Shown here: positions 35,514-46,824 of the stretch, piece after piece
Layout: each line of letters starts with the position of its first letter
Numbering within the stretch: position 1 is the stretch's first letter
DNA from: Hybos culiciformis
Lineage: Eukaryota; Arthropoda; Insecta; Diptera; Hybotidae
NCBI GenBank assembly: GCA_964007475.1
Contig: OZ023273.1
Location: forward strand, 65,544,108 to 65,608,107
Length of the DNA stretch: 64,000 bases
Direction of reading: 5' to 3'
Translations under genes and position numbers: made by a program
Notes under the pieces: generated by a model
Database searches by the model: none
What the model was told of the DNA's origin: nothing
Seen by the model: the letters and a program-made list of their open reading frames with translations, nothing else

Positions 35514-36400
35514 ATGAATCAATCAAATTCTTCTTCCGATTCCACACTTTCAAATACTTCTTCTGACATTAACGCCGCAACAGTTAAGCTTCCACAATTT
35601 TGGACTTCTTGTCCAGAAGCTTGGTTCCTTTTAATTGAGGCTCAATTTCAATCTAAACATATTACAATTGACGATACAAAATATACTCACGTGCTATCGG
35701 TTTTACCTCAAGAAGTAATTCAAACCATTTTGAGTTTTCTTCGTAATCCTCCAAATGTTAATAAATATAATTCATTAAAAGAAATTCTTCTCAAACGTTA
35801 CACTATAAGTGAAGAAAAACGTTTAGAAGAATTACTTTCTACTTCAGAAATTGGGGATCGAAAGCCATAAAATTTTTTCGTTCTATGGAATGTTTAGTTG
35901 GAACTACTTCTACAGTAGGTACACAATTATTGAGATCTTTATGGATGAGAAAACTTCCCACAAATTTAAATATAACTTTAGTTAGCTCCAATATTGACAA
36001 CATAGATAATCTTCTAAATTTAGCAGACAAAATTTGGGAAATTTCCCATTTTAATACAATTTCTTCATTAAATTCTTCAAATTCTTTGTCAAATTCAAAT
36101 ACTTTACCACTTTCTCAAATTTCACCTATTCAAAATTCCAATTTTGAAACAAATTTACGTTTTACTAATTTAGAAAAACGATTAAATGATCTTACTAAAA
36201 TTGTATCAGATTTAACATTTTCTAATCGTACTTCTCGATCACGATCTTCTAGTCGCGATTCTCGTTCAAAATCTTCTTCTCGTAATCATACTCACACAGA
36301 TTTTTGTTGGTATCATTATAATTTTGGTAATAATGCAACAAAATGTAAAACACCTTGTAAATTTAATAATTCTACAAATTTAGATAGCTCAAAAAACTAA
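35514..36400 (+). pseudogene. gag: gag of the CsRn1-like retrotransposon, one frameshift
   Basis: ATG at 35514 (ACCATGA) starts a structural protein with the typical Gag matrix/capsid signature (VKLPQFWTSCPEAWFLLIEA). The frame closes at 35870 right after GDRKP; the homologous continuation (KFFRSMECLVG...) is in the +2 frame, so an indel lies near 35866. The second part runs to 36400 through a Ser/Arg-rich stretch (RSRSSSRDSRSKSSSR). It ends with CWYHYNFGNNATKCKTPC, a C-x2-H-x9-C-x3-C motif that replaces the usual CCHC knuckle and is a hallmark of CsRn1-type Gag. Confidence 0.8.
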
Positions 36401-38281
36401 ATGAGTCGCCATTATCAGTTAAATCACATCGTTTATTTTTATACGATAAAGAAAATAATCTTAATTTTTTAATTGATACTGAGGCAGACATTTCCGTTAT
36501 TCCCAACACTGTTTTTGGTCTTTTTAAAAAAAATCCTACTTTCGAATTATCTGCAGCAAATGGAACGATTATAAATACTTTTGGTACAAAACTTTTAAAA
36601 ATTAATTTTAATCTTCGTCGTCCATTTAACTTTGTTTTTACTTTCGCAGACGTTAAAAAACCAATCATTGGAGCTGATTTTTTATCTAAATTCGGTTTAT
36701 CCGTCGATTTAAAAAACAAAAAATTAGTAGATTCTCAAACATCTTTATCTATTAATTGTTTTTCAAAATTTGATTGTACTCCATCTCCCAAACTTTATTC
36801 TATAAAAAATTCAAATTCTTTTTCTGACATTCTTAAAAAATTTCCCGAATTAATTTCTACTCCCCAATTTGATAAACCCACTAAACACAATGTTAAACAT
36901 TACATTTTAACTAAAGGTAATTTACCTTTTACTAAACCTAGAAGATTAGATTCAAAAAAATTTAACATTGGGAAAACAGAATTCGAACACATGTTACAAA
37001 TGGGAATTTGTAGACCTTCATCTTCTCCAGTTTCATCGGCACTTCATATGGTCCCTAAGAATGATAATAACTGGAGACCTTGTGGTGACTATCGCCAATT
37101 AAATCTTGTTACAATTCCCGATCGCTATCCTATTCAACACATTCAAAATTTCTTTTTAAATTTATATGGTTGTTCAATATTTTCAAAAGTTGATCTAGTT
37201 AGAGCCTACCATAATATTCCCAATGCAGAAGAAGACATTCATAAAACAGCTATTACTACTCCTTTCGGACTTTTTGAATTCCCGCGCATGCCTTTTGGTT
37301 TAAGAAATGCTGCTCAATCTTTCCAAAGATTTATGAATGAAGTTACTTTTGGTTTAGATTTTCTATACGTTTATTTAGATGATATTTTAATTTTTAGCAA
37401 ATCTTATGAAGATCATAAACAACATTTAAAATTATTGTTTCAAAGATTAGTGGATTATGGATTAACTATTCAACCTTCTAAATGTGTTTTTGGTGTAGAA
37501 GAACTTGACTTTCTCAGTCACAAAATTTCTCCTAATGGTTACATCCCTTCAACAAATCGTGTTAAAATTATTTCAGAATTTCCTAAACCATCTTCAATAA
37601 AACATATTCAACAGTTTGTTGGAATGATTAATTATTATCACAGATTCATACCATCCTTAGCTCATTTACTTGCACCTATTTATGATCATCTCACAAAATT
37701 AACCAATCCCAAAAAATCTTCAAAAATTCCTTTTTCTTGGCCTGATTTTTGTGACATAAATTTCAATCAAATTAAACAGAAGCTTTCTGAAGCTTCTCTA
37801 TTAATTTTTCCAATTGAAAATGAACCATTTACGTTAACTGTTGATGCTTCTAATGTAGCAATTGGAGCAGTCCTTCAGCAAATTAACAATAAAAATAATT
37901 TACCTATTGCTTTCTTTTCAAAAAAACTTTCTGATACTGAAAAGAAATATTCCGCTTTTGATAGAGAACTTTTAGCCATTTATTTATCCATCAAACATTT
38001 TCGATCATTTTTAGAAGGCAATGATTTTACAGTTTATACAGATCATAAGCCCCTTATCTTTGCTTTATCATCCAAAACTGAACGCAGTCCACGCCAAGCA
38101 TTTGGATTATATTGCTCAATTTACTTCAGATATCCGTCATATTAAAGGTAAAGATAATATTATTGCTGACACTCTTTCCCGTATTGAAGATTCTCTAGAT
38201 TCATCAGAAATTACAACGTGTAAATTTTGTGATACCTCTAGGGTATCTTTTATTGAAAGAACTTATTTTAATTTATTTTAA
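36388..38281 (+). pseudogene. pol: pol of the CsRn1-like retrotransposon: protease, reverse transcriptase, RNase H
   Basis: The pol frame is open from 36388 to 38145. The protease segment has [12 protein letters not shown] (about 36469-36504), where the catalytic D-T-G-A reads D-T-E-A; family knowledge says this Gly is needed. The reverse transcriptase shows [42 protein letters not shown] and the catalytic YLDD (about 37372-37383). RNase H follows ([31 protein letters not shown]). A one-base indel near 38098 moves the homologous reading ([27 protein letters not shown]) into the frame that ends at 38281. It is expected to be made only as a Gag-Pol fusion by -1 frameshifting. Confidence 0.85.
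36391..36397 (+). promoter_or_regulatory. -1 ribosomal frameshift slippery site between gag and pol
   Basis: The last gag codons are TCA AAA AAC TAA. They contain the heptamer A AAA AAC in the zero frame, immediately before the gag stop (36398-36400). A -1 slip continues into the pol frame, which is open from 36388 with no ATG until 36991. Heptamer, frame and stop position all fit the X XXY YYZ model used by retroelements. No strong downstream pseudoknot is obvious by eye. Confidence 0.75.
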
Positions 38282-38370
38282 TATGATTTATTTCCAAGTG
38301 TATTAATCCAGTGTTGATTATAAACTGACTGACTGCTTAAAGCTTCTTCTTACTATTGCTCAACAATAAA

Positions 38371-38630
38371 TTTCTGATTCCGAACTTCAAAATCTATTAA
38401 TTTCTCCTAAAAATAATTCAAAATTTATTCTTGATCGAATTACTTTATCAAATTCGAACACCAAACTCTGGTGCGAAATTTCCTCAAATAAACCTCGACC
38501 ATATATTCCATTATCTTTTCGTAAAATCATTTTTGATTCTTTACATAATTTATCTCATCCCAGTATTCGTGCTACTCGAAAAACTATTACATCTAAATAT
38601 TTTTGGCCTTATTTAAATAATTTTGATTGA
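38371..38630 (+). pseudogene. Integrase zinc-binding domain remnant
   Basis: One frame reads SDSELQNLLIS...TLSNSNTKLWCEIS...SLHNLSHPSIRATRKTI and ends YFWPYLNNFD with a stop at 38628-38630. This is the start of the HHCC zinc-binding domain of integrase: the two His are present (LHNLSH), but the two Cys and the whole catalytic core are missing. It is separated from the RNase H frame by about 90 bp of broken sequence. Confidence 0.75.
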
Positions 38631-40454
38631 AATACATTAAAACAAAAATTCATTATTTTTTACATATGTGTATTTCTATTATCTTTTTTATGTTTCATTT
38701 AAAACTTGTTTGAAATATTAGTTTAGTATCATTAAATTTTTCAAAGAATTATTATTTTTTTAGCTTAATTTGTTTTGTAATTTAATAGAGTTAGCCGAAA
38801 AAATCAAATAATATCGTACAGTTAGTTGTTCGATGAGAGAAGATGAATAATGCATTCAGGATGCATTTTTTCCTTCGAAAATTTATTAAATAAATAAAGT
38901 TCTTTGTTTTGTAATTTAATATTTAAGGTTACTATACATTGATCACTAATCACTATAATAACTTTCCCTCCTTGTGAGCTGAAACACTAAAATTTCTTAT
39001 TCACAAAATAAACTAGAGAGCATAAAATTATTTTTTTCATCAAAAATTAGGTTTAATTGCAGAAAATCTAATATAAAATAAATTTATTTAATTTTCAAAG
39101 AAAAAAAAGTTTTTATTTTTATCAAATATATATTTTATGTACTACATTTTTTGTAACTAAAATGGACATTATTTAATTTAAATGCTTTTAAAAAATATAT
39201 ATACATTTAACATCATATGATGAAACCATAAATAATTAAGGAGTACAATTCATTTTACAAAGTAAGTATGTACTTGTACCTACCGTCCTACATATATTAT
39301 ATTTTATTTTTATTTATATTTTTTAAATATAATTTTTACAAAAACCTTAACATGTCGGAATTTCAGACTAATTGATTTAATTATAATAAAGGTCGTATAA
39401 AATAAGTCATCAGTTTGTAATTTATATATTAACTTATAACAATTATGTCGTATTTGAATAAATTACTACTTAATAGAATCCAAACATAAATTAAATGCTG
39501 AAAAAATTTAAATTTAAGATTTAAAGAATTTTTTTGTCTTTATTATTCCATTATATAACTAATTACTACTGTAAATAAGCAGTAATTTTTAATAAAAAAA
39601 ACCAGTTTTCTTTGAAACTTTAATTCATATCTACAGTTTCTAAATTTTTAAATACATAAAGCTCGATGCATAAAGAATACACGATATTCTTTGCTTAACA
39701 TTTTTACAGGTTTCTTAATTTTAAAATAATTTATATTTAAAAATATTTTTTTAAGGTAAATTTATCAAATTTTGGCTCAATCAAGTAGAGTTTTGTAAAA
39801 TAAGGTTAAATTCTTTCTTAAATCACTGACCTCTCTATATAAAGACTACACATAGAAATTTTTATCTGTCAAATGGTTCGACAAAAAAAAAATGGAAAAA
39901 AACTTATTACTTTTTAAAAAAAAATTAAAATTTTATAATATGAAAAATATAAATAAATTTAAAAACAGAAATGCCTATCATTTACAAAAAAAAAGTAAGA
40001 AGGTAAACTAATTAAACTTAAAGCATCAGCGATAGATTGGCGGCTTTGTTATTTCGATAGTGAAAGTATCAAAATAATAATAAAAAAAACTAAAAGCCTT
40101 CAAAATGTCCAATTATGAATAAAACAACATTTAAACAATGAAAATAAAATTTTATTCGAATTCACAAAACTAATCAGAATTAAACTTATACTAAACTTAT
40201 AGTTATACCTGATAATTTCAATGAATATCAACCATCGTTTTCGAACATGCTTCTTTGCTGTAAAATTTAATATTTAGATTTAAAAAAAAATCTTATTTAA
40301 ATTTTACCTTTTGGGTAGTCCAAATTAAATTCATTTTTTTGTAATAATATCTTAATTTTCGACTGCTCGCCTTATTTTGCCCATTACTGTTGAAAAAAAT
40401 AAATTTAAGCAGGGGTCCCCCCTATAAAACAGTTTTTAAACACTCCTATTTTTT
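38631..40454. other. AT-rich intergenic DNA
   Basis: No gene or recognisable repeat was seen after the retrotransposon breaks off. Confidence 0.45.
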
Positions 40455-40506
40455 ATTGCCAAAAATATTACGAATTTTTCGCATATTCCGTAATATTTTT
40501 GGCAAT
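40455..40506. repeat. Perfect 18-bp inverted repeat (stem-loop)
   Basis: ATTGCCAAAAATATTACG at 40455-40472 is mirrored exactly at 40489-40506 around a 16-base loop. A GC patch (GGGGTCCCCCC, about 40421-40431) lies just before it. It could be a small MITE core or a transcribed hairpin; the function is unknown. Confidence 0.75.
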
Positions 40507-40921
40507 TTTTTTTATGGAAAAATTATAAAAATATTAATAATAATTTATACTTACATGGATAATCCTTGTTTTTCGTATAAAAAAAAAGATTTTTAAAAAT
40601 AAAAATAAATTTTTCATACAAAAATTTGACTTTTGTATGAAAAGCTTATTCGACCTTAATACATAGACAAATTTGATGTTTCGTCTTTTATATAGAAAAG
40701 TCAGTGCTTAAATATAAGCAATTGACTTATAAGTGTATGTATAATTTATTAAATATATAGAAAATTGTTTAAAAATATTGAATAAAAAAATAAAAATAGC
40801 TATCTATTTTTATTTATGTCCATTTATTGGTATAAAAATATAATATTGAACAAGTACAACAAAACAAATAGAAAATATAAAAATTTATAATTAAAATTAA
40901 GCTATACGAATATGTATATGA

Positions 40922-41019
40922 TGTTTTTCAAGTATGATGTTTTTGAAGTATTGAAAAAAATCAGTATCAATCTTAAAAAAAAAAACACACATTACATTAC
41001 ATTATCATTGCATTATCAT
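40922..41019 (+). repeat. Direct repeat A, copy 1 (98 bp)
   Basis: It begins TGTTTTTCAAGTATGATG and ends CATTGCATTATCAT. It recurs at 41337-41435 with only an A-run length change and abuts repeat B without spacer. Confidence 0.9.
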
Positions 41020-41337
41020 GGAAATTGTGCTTTGACAAAATTGAAAAATAAAAAAAAAATAAAAAATAAAAATAAAAAAAAAAACAAAAATAATGAAATA
41101 GAAAAAAAGTTTCCACATAGAATTAAAATAAAAATAAATAGGTATGTCTGTAATATATAATATAGGCTGGGGGAATTTCTATAACTTGAATTAAGAAATT
41201 TCATCGAGATGAAGAATAAAATATATAATAGAATTCTATATATATATACCTACTGTATGTATGTATATTGTATAAATATATATTAATTACGCTGTATAAA
41301 ATTTATATTATTTTTAGTTAGTTAGTTAGTTATGTGT
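41019..41337 (+). repeat. Direct repeat B, copy 1 (319 bp)
   Basis: It begins TGGAAATTGTGCTTTGACAA, contains the less AT-rich GGCTGGGGGAATTTC, and ends in (GTTA)n TATGTGT. It recurs with the same length at 43738-44056. ORFs within it on either strand are low complexity. Confidence 0.9.
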
Positions 41338-41435
41338 GTTTTTCAAGTATGATGTTTTTGAAGTATTGAAAAAAATCAGTATCAATCTTAAAAAAAAAAA
41401 ACACACATTACATTACATTATCATTGCATTATCAT
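41337..41435 (+). repeat. Direct repeat A, copy 2 (99 bp)
   Basis: This is the second copy of 40922-41019. It directly follows repeat B copy 1 and leads into a 2.3-kb segment not seen elsewhere in the window. Confidence 0.9.
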
Positions 41436-43737
41436 ATTAAATTTATATATGATTTTTTTTTTTTAGAATATCTAAACATAGACCTAGGTCAATTATCATA
41501 ATAATGTCTTTTATATAGATTTTTGCAACCAGAAGAGATTTATAGTGAAAAACTGGGCGTAATTTATGCACACTATATAATAAATCCAAATTTCAAATAT
41601 TGTAATTTTGACTTATTACACCAAGAAGCGCAATTACTTTCATTTCTCGCTCTGAGTCCAATTGTATGAAGAGATAATATGGTTCTCATTATAAGTTAAA
41701 TAAAAATGTTTACGAAAATAATAAATTTTTAACGAAAAAGCTTATTTCATTCATAAAATTCTCTAAGTAAACATTTTAAGGAGAATATTGCTGAAAATAT
41801 CCTTTTTTGAAAATTTTTTATTTATCACTCGTAATGAGGAGAAAATTTATTTTCATTGTTGAGTCATGGGCATAATTATTTTCGTTTAATTTTGTGTCGC
41901 ACCCAATAATTGAGAGAAAGTGAAATATTGTTATAATATTTTGACGAAATTTTGTGTAAAAATTTTTCTTTTAATTCTCTACCAGAGGAGATAAATAATA
42001 AATTGAACTTTAATGAACTTGAGCGTTATAAAAACAAAAAAAAAACTTTCTTAAGTTTAGTAGCGAAAGTGCCTTCTTTAAATAAGGTGCAAGCTTATTA
42101 TTTTCATAGTGTTATATTTATTTACAAAATTTTCACTATCCTTTTTTTTTTTTGGCGTAATCATTTTCTCATATATTATACACTTAGTTATATATGCGTT
42201 GTAATACAAAATATAAAGTAAAGTTTTTGAAGCTTTTTTAAGATTATTGCGGGTAATATCTATAATGTTAATATTAATTATTCTTTACCTTTGTTATATG
42301 TGCCCTTTATTTAAAGACATATCATTCTAAAGAGCAATGTTATTGTTTAGAGAGAGATATTTTAATTATACTTCTCTAACCCCCAAATTAATTTCTACAT
42401 TTTGAAAAGAATTTCTTAATTTCTCAAAAGTGCAATTAAAGCAATTTTTTTTTTTGCAAATATAATGTCAAAGTATTAATATTTACCAACTTTAAATTTT
42501 TTACATTTTGAAATAATTAAAAAGCAAACATTCAAGCTTTATAATATCGCATTAAAAATATTATTAATAAAATATAATTAAAAAAAAAAATAGCTTTTCG
42601 ACCTTCCATAGTTTCAAATTATTCAATTAGAAAGTGAAGCAAAATACAAACTAATCCTATTATTTTACTCATATCTTTTTGACACCGATGTCAAACTGAA
42701 TCTGAGGCATAAAATTTCCAAATACATACCCTTATTCAAAATTATAGAAACACACACATTATAGAAATTTTAGAAATATTTTCAACTCAAAATAAAGTCG
42801 CTATTTCATAAATACATTTTTATGCACAAAATTACATATTTTTACACATTTGTTACTAGCTCCAAATTCGGGCTTCGTCACAGAAAATCTTTACATTTTT
42901 TAGCCTATGACACTTCAGCATATGTAAGGACACCAAAACTGAAAGAGTTTATGAAAACGGTTCAGTAATTTCGGACATTGCTGTGAACAAACCAAAAATA
43001 TCTTTTCTTCATGGTAAAGATATTGATAATAATGAACGTAAGCTTTATCACATCAATTACCAAGTGTATAATTTCAATTGCTTGGGTATTTAGTTCAACA
43101 ACAATACAGAACTATTTTAGTTTTTACTTTTGTTATAGGTACATATTATGAAATAGATATTTAAATTTCACTATTTATGTACATATATATATATATATAT
43201 ATATATTGATTCATTTTATAATAATATTTGTACCAATTATTTTGTGCTATTCATTTTTATATTTGTAAATTTATACTAAATACTATATATTGAATAAAAC
43301 ATTGTTTAAACATGCTTTCCATTTGATTAAACTTATATATTTTAAGCGTTTTGTACCATGACTATAGTTATTCAATTTTATCAATGCCTATAATAACTTA
43401 TATATGCTCGAAACAAATTCACAACATTATAAAATCTATACGACTAAGTTTTTAAAATTATTTTTAGAAGAAAATACTAAAAAATTATACCTCTTAAATT
43501 TTATTTTTGAAAATAATTTAGAATTTTTTATTTTATTTTATTTTGTATTTTTTTTTTTTTTTTGTTTTTTTCTCAAAGCAAAAACTTTTTCTTTTCCATT
43601 TTTTTGTTTTTTTTTTTTTTGAATTAAGAAAAGTTTTGGATATCAAAAATAAATGAAACAAGAAAATTTTATTAAAGTAAATATTTTAAAACAAAAAATA
43701 ACAAATCGTTTTGTATTGAATTTTAATTTGATCCCAT
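41436..43737. other. 2.3-kb segment between repeat copies; contains a possible LINE tail
   Basis: The segment is AT-rich. The stretch 42850-43010 (CTCCAAATTCGGGCTTCGTC, ...TAGCCTATGACACTTCAGCA..., ...GAAAACGGTTCAGTAATTTC...) resembles the 3' ends of insect RTE-like repeats. A (TA)12 microsatellite lies at 43183-43206. The ORFs at 41952-42221 and 43404-43622 look like chance. Confidence 0.4.
43183..43206. repeat. (TA)n microsatellite
   Basis: About 12 uninterrupted AT dinucleotides. Confidence 0.95.
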
Positions 43738-44056
43738 TGGAAATTGTGCTTTGACAAAATTGAAAAATAAAAAAAAAATAAAAAATAAAAATAAAAAAAA
43801 AAACAAAAATAATGAAATAGAAAAAAAGTTTCCACATAGAATTAAAATAAAAATAAATAGGTATGTCTGTAATATATAATATAGGCTGGGGGAATTTCTA
43901 TAACTTGAATTAAGAAATTTCATCGAGATGAAGAATAAAATATATAATAGAATTCTATATATATATACCTACTGTATGTATGTATATTGTATAAATATAT
44001 ATTAATTACGCTGTATAAAATTTATATTATTTTTAGTTAGTTAGTTAGTTATGTGT
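43738..44056 (+). repeat. Direct repeat B, copy 2 (319 bp)
   Basis: It has the same length and, by eye, the same sequence as 41019-41337. It is flanked on the right by sequence (ATCTATAAATATT...) that differs from the flank of copy 1. Confidence 0.9.
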
Positions 44057-46383
44057 ATCTATAAATATTATTAGTATAATAAAAATTATAAAAATAAAAT
44101 CAAATAATTTTTCAAAAAAAAATTTTTTTTTCTTTTTTTATCATTAATATAGCATTATGGTTTTAAAGATGACATTTTAATGTTAATTGATAGGTTAAGC
44201 TTTATTGAAAACATTATAATTAATAGCTGTTGAAAAAAAGTTTTACCCTATTTAAAAAAAAAATCATTGAATAAAAATGATTTATTTTGTTTTATACTTT
44301 GTTAATCTTTATTTTTTTGTTTTCTCTAAATATTTAAAACTGTTATAAAAGCTATAATTTTTTTGCTAATACCTTTTTGATTTTATTTAATATTCAATAA
44401 TATCTATGCCTATAGTAAATACATAGTACATATATATAGTACATATATTTAAATTAAATTGTACATAAAAAATAATTTTAATTTCAATTATATATTTTGA
44501 TAATCTGTAATAATAACATAAGAAATCTACAAGGTAGAGGTGTAATATAAAGTTATTACGATTTTGAATTTTCTATTGGCCTAAATTAAGCGGTCTCTTA
44601 TTATTTAAAAAAAAAATGCAATATTTCTTAATTGAAAATTTGCATTAGTAATTGTAAAAAACTATAGCAAATCAATATTACATTTTTTGTGTATAAGTTT
44701 TATGTCACTTTAAATTCATTGAACCATTGCATTGAATCGTTACTTTATATCTGTAGAAAATAAAAAACCCAGTCGACAAAAGCAATGATAGAAGTTTCAT
44801 GATATAGAACCATATCCTTCGATTCATAGAATGAAACCATGTAGTTACCGAATTAGGTTAAAATGTACCCAATAATAATCATTTACTTTTTAGTACAAGC
44901 CGAAGTACATTATTTGGTTTTATTGGAAAATATGTCAGGACTGGCAAGCGTATTTTTATTCAAATTGAAATATGCGCGACATATCTAAATCAATAACTAG
45001 ATATGTAAATTTAAATTTAATACAAATATTGAAAGCAAGAATCTTTAAGTTCGCTTTATTTCTAACAAAAATTAATAATTTACCTTTTATGAGATACTAT
45101 AATAGAAAAAAATTCGAAAAATTCATTCAAATGGTAGATTGAAATTATTGCAGTATCGGACCTGGCTCAAGTGAAATACAAGTTCTCTATTTTGTTATTC
45201 TTTGATCTCTAAAAATGAATATAAACAAAAATCTAATTTCAATATCAAATCTAAACAGATATGAACTAACGTTGTCTATATCTGATACCTTATCTATACC
45301 GATATTTTTCCTCTGTCAAAAGAAAAATTTAACAAAATAATTGAATAAAAAAAAAAACAAAATTAATTTCAAAAAGGTAAGATCATAAGATTTTTTCAAT
45401 AACACCATTTTTGTGAAAAATTTCTTATTTTCATGGCAGAGACAAAAAAAATAATGTTAATATTTTGTTAATTTTTAATTTTCTACTTATTTTATTTTTC
45501 ATTATAAAAGCAATATGTTTAATTCGTGGAAGACGACAAGTCTATTAACGACATTAAAAAAAATTCAGGATTAAGAAAAAATCTTAAGCGTCCCTGAACT
45601 CCCTAAAAGAACCGAAGTTCAGTTGTGGAAAATTTTCACAAAAACCAAAAAAAGAAAAGAATTGAAAAACATTTATTTTTTTTTGAATTTTTTTTTATGA
45701 AAACGAATAAAGAAAAAATGAATGGGGCAATTAATTTAAAATTGCTTTAGTTAGCAGATTCTTGTTTTTTTTTTTTTTTTTTTTTTTCAGTCAAGCTATA
45801 TGTACATATATAGCCAATGAGTTAGTTATTGAATAAATAATTTTCTTTCTTATGTTTACATTAATTTTTTCACATAAATATAAAAATTTTTCTTATATAA
45901 AAATTTTTGTTTTCGCTTGCTTCTCAAAGAAGCAAGGGAGATATAAAAAACATTTTAAAAAACAAATAATAAATTATTCCCTTGCGAATTTGAGAATCCA
46001 AAAAAAAAATAAGAAATATATTTATATATAAATTTATATATGTATATAAATAAAAAAGTAAAAGAAAAATTCAAAGTAAAAGTGTATGTTATAGAGAGAA
46101 AGCCAATTTACTTTCATTTTATAATAATACTTACATACTTAAACCAAATATATATTTAACCAAATATATATTTATTTATATATGTAATATAATGCACAAA
46201 TACATATTTCCCTTTAATTCCTAATTTATAGTTATAGTGGAATTCAAAATTTTTGGCCAATAATAAACAATTTATGTGCTATTTTTTTATTCAAATCGAA
46301 ATGTTAATGATAATAACGTCAAGTGAAAAAGTCATATGCATTATACTTTAAATTTGTCTTTAGTCCTGAGTTATGTAGCTGGC
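44057..46383. other. AT-rich intergenic DNA
   Basis: No gene was recognised. There is a T run at 45764-45787. Confidence 0.45.
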
Positions 46384-46391
46384 GCTTAAGC

Positions 46392-46816
46392 CAGGCGTAA
46401 CCAGCCCGCGGTCCGCTTGTGGCCCAGTTGGAAGATTTTTGCAGCCCCCAAGATTCATCATACCTTTAGAAAACATATTAATTTCATATTGGCCAAAATA
46501 ATGAAAACCAATGTATTCAAAAATACATTATTTGTGCGTTCATATATTCAAAAATTAATTATCGAAGTTATCAAAAAAAAAGAACTTTGATTTTAAAATA
46601 TTATTCTTGCGAATATATGACAGATATTGCCTGATTCATGAGTTCACAGTCACAAGTTCGCAGAATAATTAAAAACTATGAGAAAAACTGTTGGAATTCA
46701 TAGGAAAAAAAATGTAAGTACAGAAAATAATAAAAAAAAAAAATCGAATAAGGGGATACATTATTTTATATGTTGCCCAAATTGGCCCGCAATATCATTT
46801 GGATGCCCCAACCCTG
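46392..46816. mobile_element. Non-autonomous hAT transposon (MITE) with perfect 8-bp target duplication
   Basis: The left end is CAGGCGTAACCAGCCCGCGG and the right end, read outward, is CAGGGTTGGGGCATCC, with CAGG and a GGCCCGC box in both subterminal regions (46421-46426, 46780-46790). The flanks are identical 8-mers, GCTTAAGC at 46384-46391 and 46817-46824, and this 8-bp duplication is diagnostic for hAT. The length of 425 bp and the absence of a transposase show it depends on an autonomous relative. The short ORF 46678-46869 runs across the end and is not a gene. Confidence 0.9.
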
Positions 46817-46824
46817 GCTTAAGC

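Larger units (their letters stand above)
34504..38630 (+). mobile_element. Ty3/gypsy LTR retrotransposon of CsRn1/Kabuki type, 3'-truncated
   Basis: The order is 5' LTR (34504-34819), primer-binding site, a long AT-rich leader with tandem repeats, gag, pol (protease, reverse transcriptase, RNase H) and the start of integrase, after which the element stops abruptly at about 38630. The integrase core and 3' LTR are missing. Two features point to the CsRn1/Kabuki lineage: a tRNA-Trp primer site and a Cys-His-Cys-Cys (not CCHC) motif at the Gag C-terminus. Frameshifts in gag (about 35866) and RNase H (about 38098), plus loss of the 3' half, make it non-functional. It lies 215 bp downstream of the Helitron-like repeat in the same orientation. 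Confidence 0.85.
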
